A DNA stretch of 5,788 nt. It comes from Rubripirellula sp. (GTDB lineage: Bacteria; Planctomycetota; Planctomycetia; Pirellulales; Pirellulaceae). This document shows positions 4,782 to 5,788 of the stretch, one piece after another (positions within the stretch are counted from its first letter, which is position 1; every line of letters starts with the position of its first letter). Location: NCBI GenBank assembly GCA_029287555.1, contig JARFQX010000850.1:1-5788 (forward strand), in the 5' to 3' direction. A model generated the notes under the pieces. The model ran no database searches, was not told the DNA's origin, and saw only the letters and a list, made by a program, of their open reading frames with translations. The position numbers and the translations under genes are program-made.

Positions 4782-5788
4782 ATGATCCGCTTTGTCTCTG
4801 TCGCCGTGATCGTTTCGGTGATGTTCGCTCCATCGGCCCTGCTGCATGCTGCCGAACCAAGAACGGTTGACTTTATCGACGAGGTTCAACCAATTCTCAG
4901 GCGGCACTGCGTGCGTTGTCACGGGGAAACCGAGCAGGAGGGCGGCCTGAGTTTGACCGCTCGCGACGACGTGATCCTTGGCGAAGCCGATTCGGGCGAG
5001 CCGATCGTTGTTCCCGACAAATCGGATGAGAGCTTGCTGGTCAGTCGCTTGGTCGACCCGGACCAAGGCGACCTGATGCCTCTCGACGGCGAACCGTTGT
5101 CGAAGCAGGAAGTTGCGGTCATTCGGGCCTGGATCGACGGGGGAGCGCCGTGGCCGGAGTCGGAGGAGCAGCGGTCGCACTGGGCGTACCAACGCGTTGT
5201 TCGGCCGGTCGTACCCGATGTTGCGGCGGGCACCTCAGCAATCGATCGCTTTATCGCGGAACGATTGAAGCAACGCGGACTTGATTTCTCGCCACCCCTT
5301 GATCGCCCCCGACTTCTCCGCCGAGTTCACCTGGCGCTAACGGGACTTCCACCCACGCCGCAGCAGCTGCGGGAATTCGTGGAGGATCGTTCGGAAGATG
5401 CCTACGAACGCGTCGTCGACGATTTGTTGCAATCGCCGCACTACGGCGAACGTTGGGCGGTGCCCTGGCTTGACCTTGCACGTTATGCCGACAGCAACGG
5501 CTTTCAAGCCGATCAAATCCGAGACAACTGGGCGTACCGCGATTGGGTCATCCGAGCCTTCAACGAGGGAATGCCCTTTGACCAATTCGTGATCGACCAA
5601 CTCGCTGGCGACCTTCGAGACAACGCGACCATCGATCAAAAAATAGCAACTCGTTTTCATCGGATGACAACCTGCAACGTCGCAGCGGGCGTGCATCCCG
5701 AAGCGAACCGGGTGAATCAAGTGGTCGACCGGGTCAACACCACGGCAACCGTCTTTCTCGGCACGACGTTGGAGTGCGCCCAGTGCCA
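4782..5788 (+). CDS. Secreted PSCyt1/DUF1549 planctomycete cytochrome-like protein (3' end beyond window)
   Basis: The 335 residues seen are the N-terminal part of a protein that in this family usually reaches 700-1100 residues and ends in a DUF1553 domain. A signal peptide is evident: MIRF, a hydrophobic core to about residue 21, and cleavage near HAA (22-24). The PSCyt1 domain (about 29-124) carries a c-type haem site, CVRCH, with Cys43, Cys46 and His47; Met99 in the LMPLDGEPLS segment is a candidate distal ligand, and AWIDGGAPWP closes the domain. The DUF1549 domain starts near 152 (SAIDRFIAERL) and includes RRVHLALTGLPPTP (180-193), SPHYGERWAVPWLDLARYAD (218-237) and VVDRVNTTATVFLGTT (314-329). 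The window stops inside CAQC (332-335), where the family normally continues with His, making a second CxxCH. The protein is probably exported and haem-bearing; roles in polysaccharide breakdown have been suggested for relatives but are unproven. A weak AGG precedes the start. Confidence 0.92.
   Translation, partial: MIRFVSVAVIVSVMFAPSALLHAAEPRTVDFIDEVQPILRRHCVRCHGETEQEGGLSLTARDDVILGEADSGEPIVVPDKSDESLLVSRLVDPDQGDLMPLDGEPLSKQEVAVIRAWIDGGAPWPESEEQRSHWAYQRVVRPVVPDVAAGTSAIDRFIAERLKQRGLDFSPPLDRPRLLRRVHLALTGLPPTPQQLREFVEDRSEDAYERVVDDLLQSPHYGERWAVPWLDLARYADSNGFQADQIRDNWAYRDWVIRAFNEGMPFDQFVIDQLAGDLRDNATIDQKIATRFHRMTTCNVAAGVHPEANRVNQVVDRVNTTATVFLGTTLECAQC

Noticed and set aside
4770..5192. 140-codon minus-strand frame opposite the PSCyt1 domain
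   Set aside because: The plus-strand frame has a signal peptide, CxxCH and family motifs; this one has none.
1..5788. Search for mobile elements, CRISPR arrays, tRNA/rRNA genes or a defence or secondary-metabolite cluster
   Set aside because: No regularly spaced repeats, transposase or integrase motifs, RNA gene signatures or defence families are visible; base composition looks even across the window.

Overview
The window looks like ordinary chromosomal DNA from a planctomycete, probably of the Pirellula/Rhodopirellula type. The main evidence is the gene at the right edge. It has a secretion signal, a planctomycete cytochrome C-type (PSCyt1) haem motif and a DUF1549 region, an architecture massively expanded in Planctomycetes. 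Moderately high GC, sparse Shine-Dalgarno sites and menaquinone synthesis through the futalosine route also fit. No rRNA, tRNA, CRISPR array, insertion sequence, integrase or phage gene is visible.

Layout. Positions 1-1832 carry two genes on the minus strand. A predicted single-pass membrane protein of unknown function (1832 to 1134) is followed after 86 bases by an FAD-dependent oxidoreductase of the phytoene desaturase/CrtI-like family (1047 leftwards, cut by the window edge). Positions 1833-2172 are a divergent intergenic region. It holds a possible promoter for each direction and an imperfect palindromic block at about 1979-2067 that looks like a dispersed intergenic repeat. From 2173 everything is on the plus strand: mqnA (chorismate dehydratase), mqnC (cyclic dehypoxanthine futalosine synthase), a small Dabb-domain (stress-responsive A/B barrel) protein, and the start of the large secreted PSCyt1/DUF1549 protein, which is cut by the right edge.

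How the genes work together. MqnA and MqnC catalyse the first and a later step of the futalosine (alternative menaquinone) pathway. They are 51 bases apart and probably cotranscribed. The enzymes for the intervening steps (MqnE, MqnB or an adenosine/aminofutalosine deaminase) and MqnD are not in the window and must be encoded elsewhere. The Dabb gene follows mqnC after a 179-base gap and the PSCyt1 gene after a further 87 bases; no functional link between them and menaquinone synthesis can be shown from sequence. The two minus-strand genes may form a transcription unit, but their joint role is unknown.

No clearly new biological system was found. The points most worth a second look are the uncharacterised membrane protein beside the oxidoreductase, the second CxxCH-like motif forming at the right edge, the palindromic intergenic block, and the start-site question at 1832/1808.
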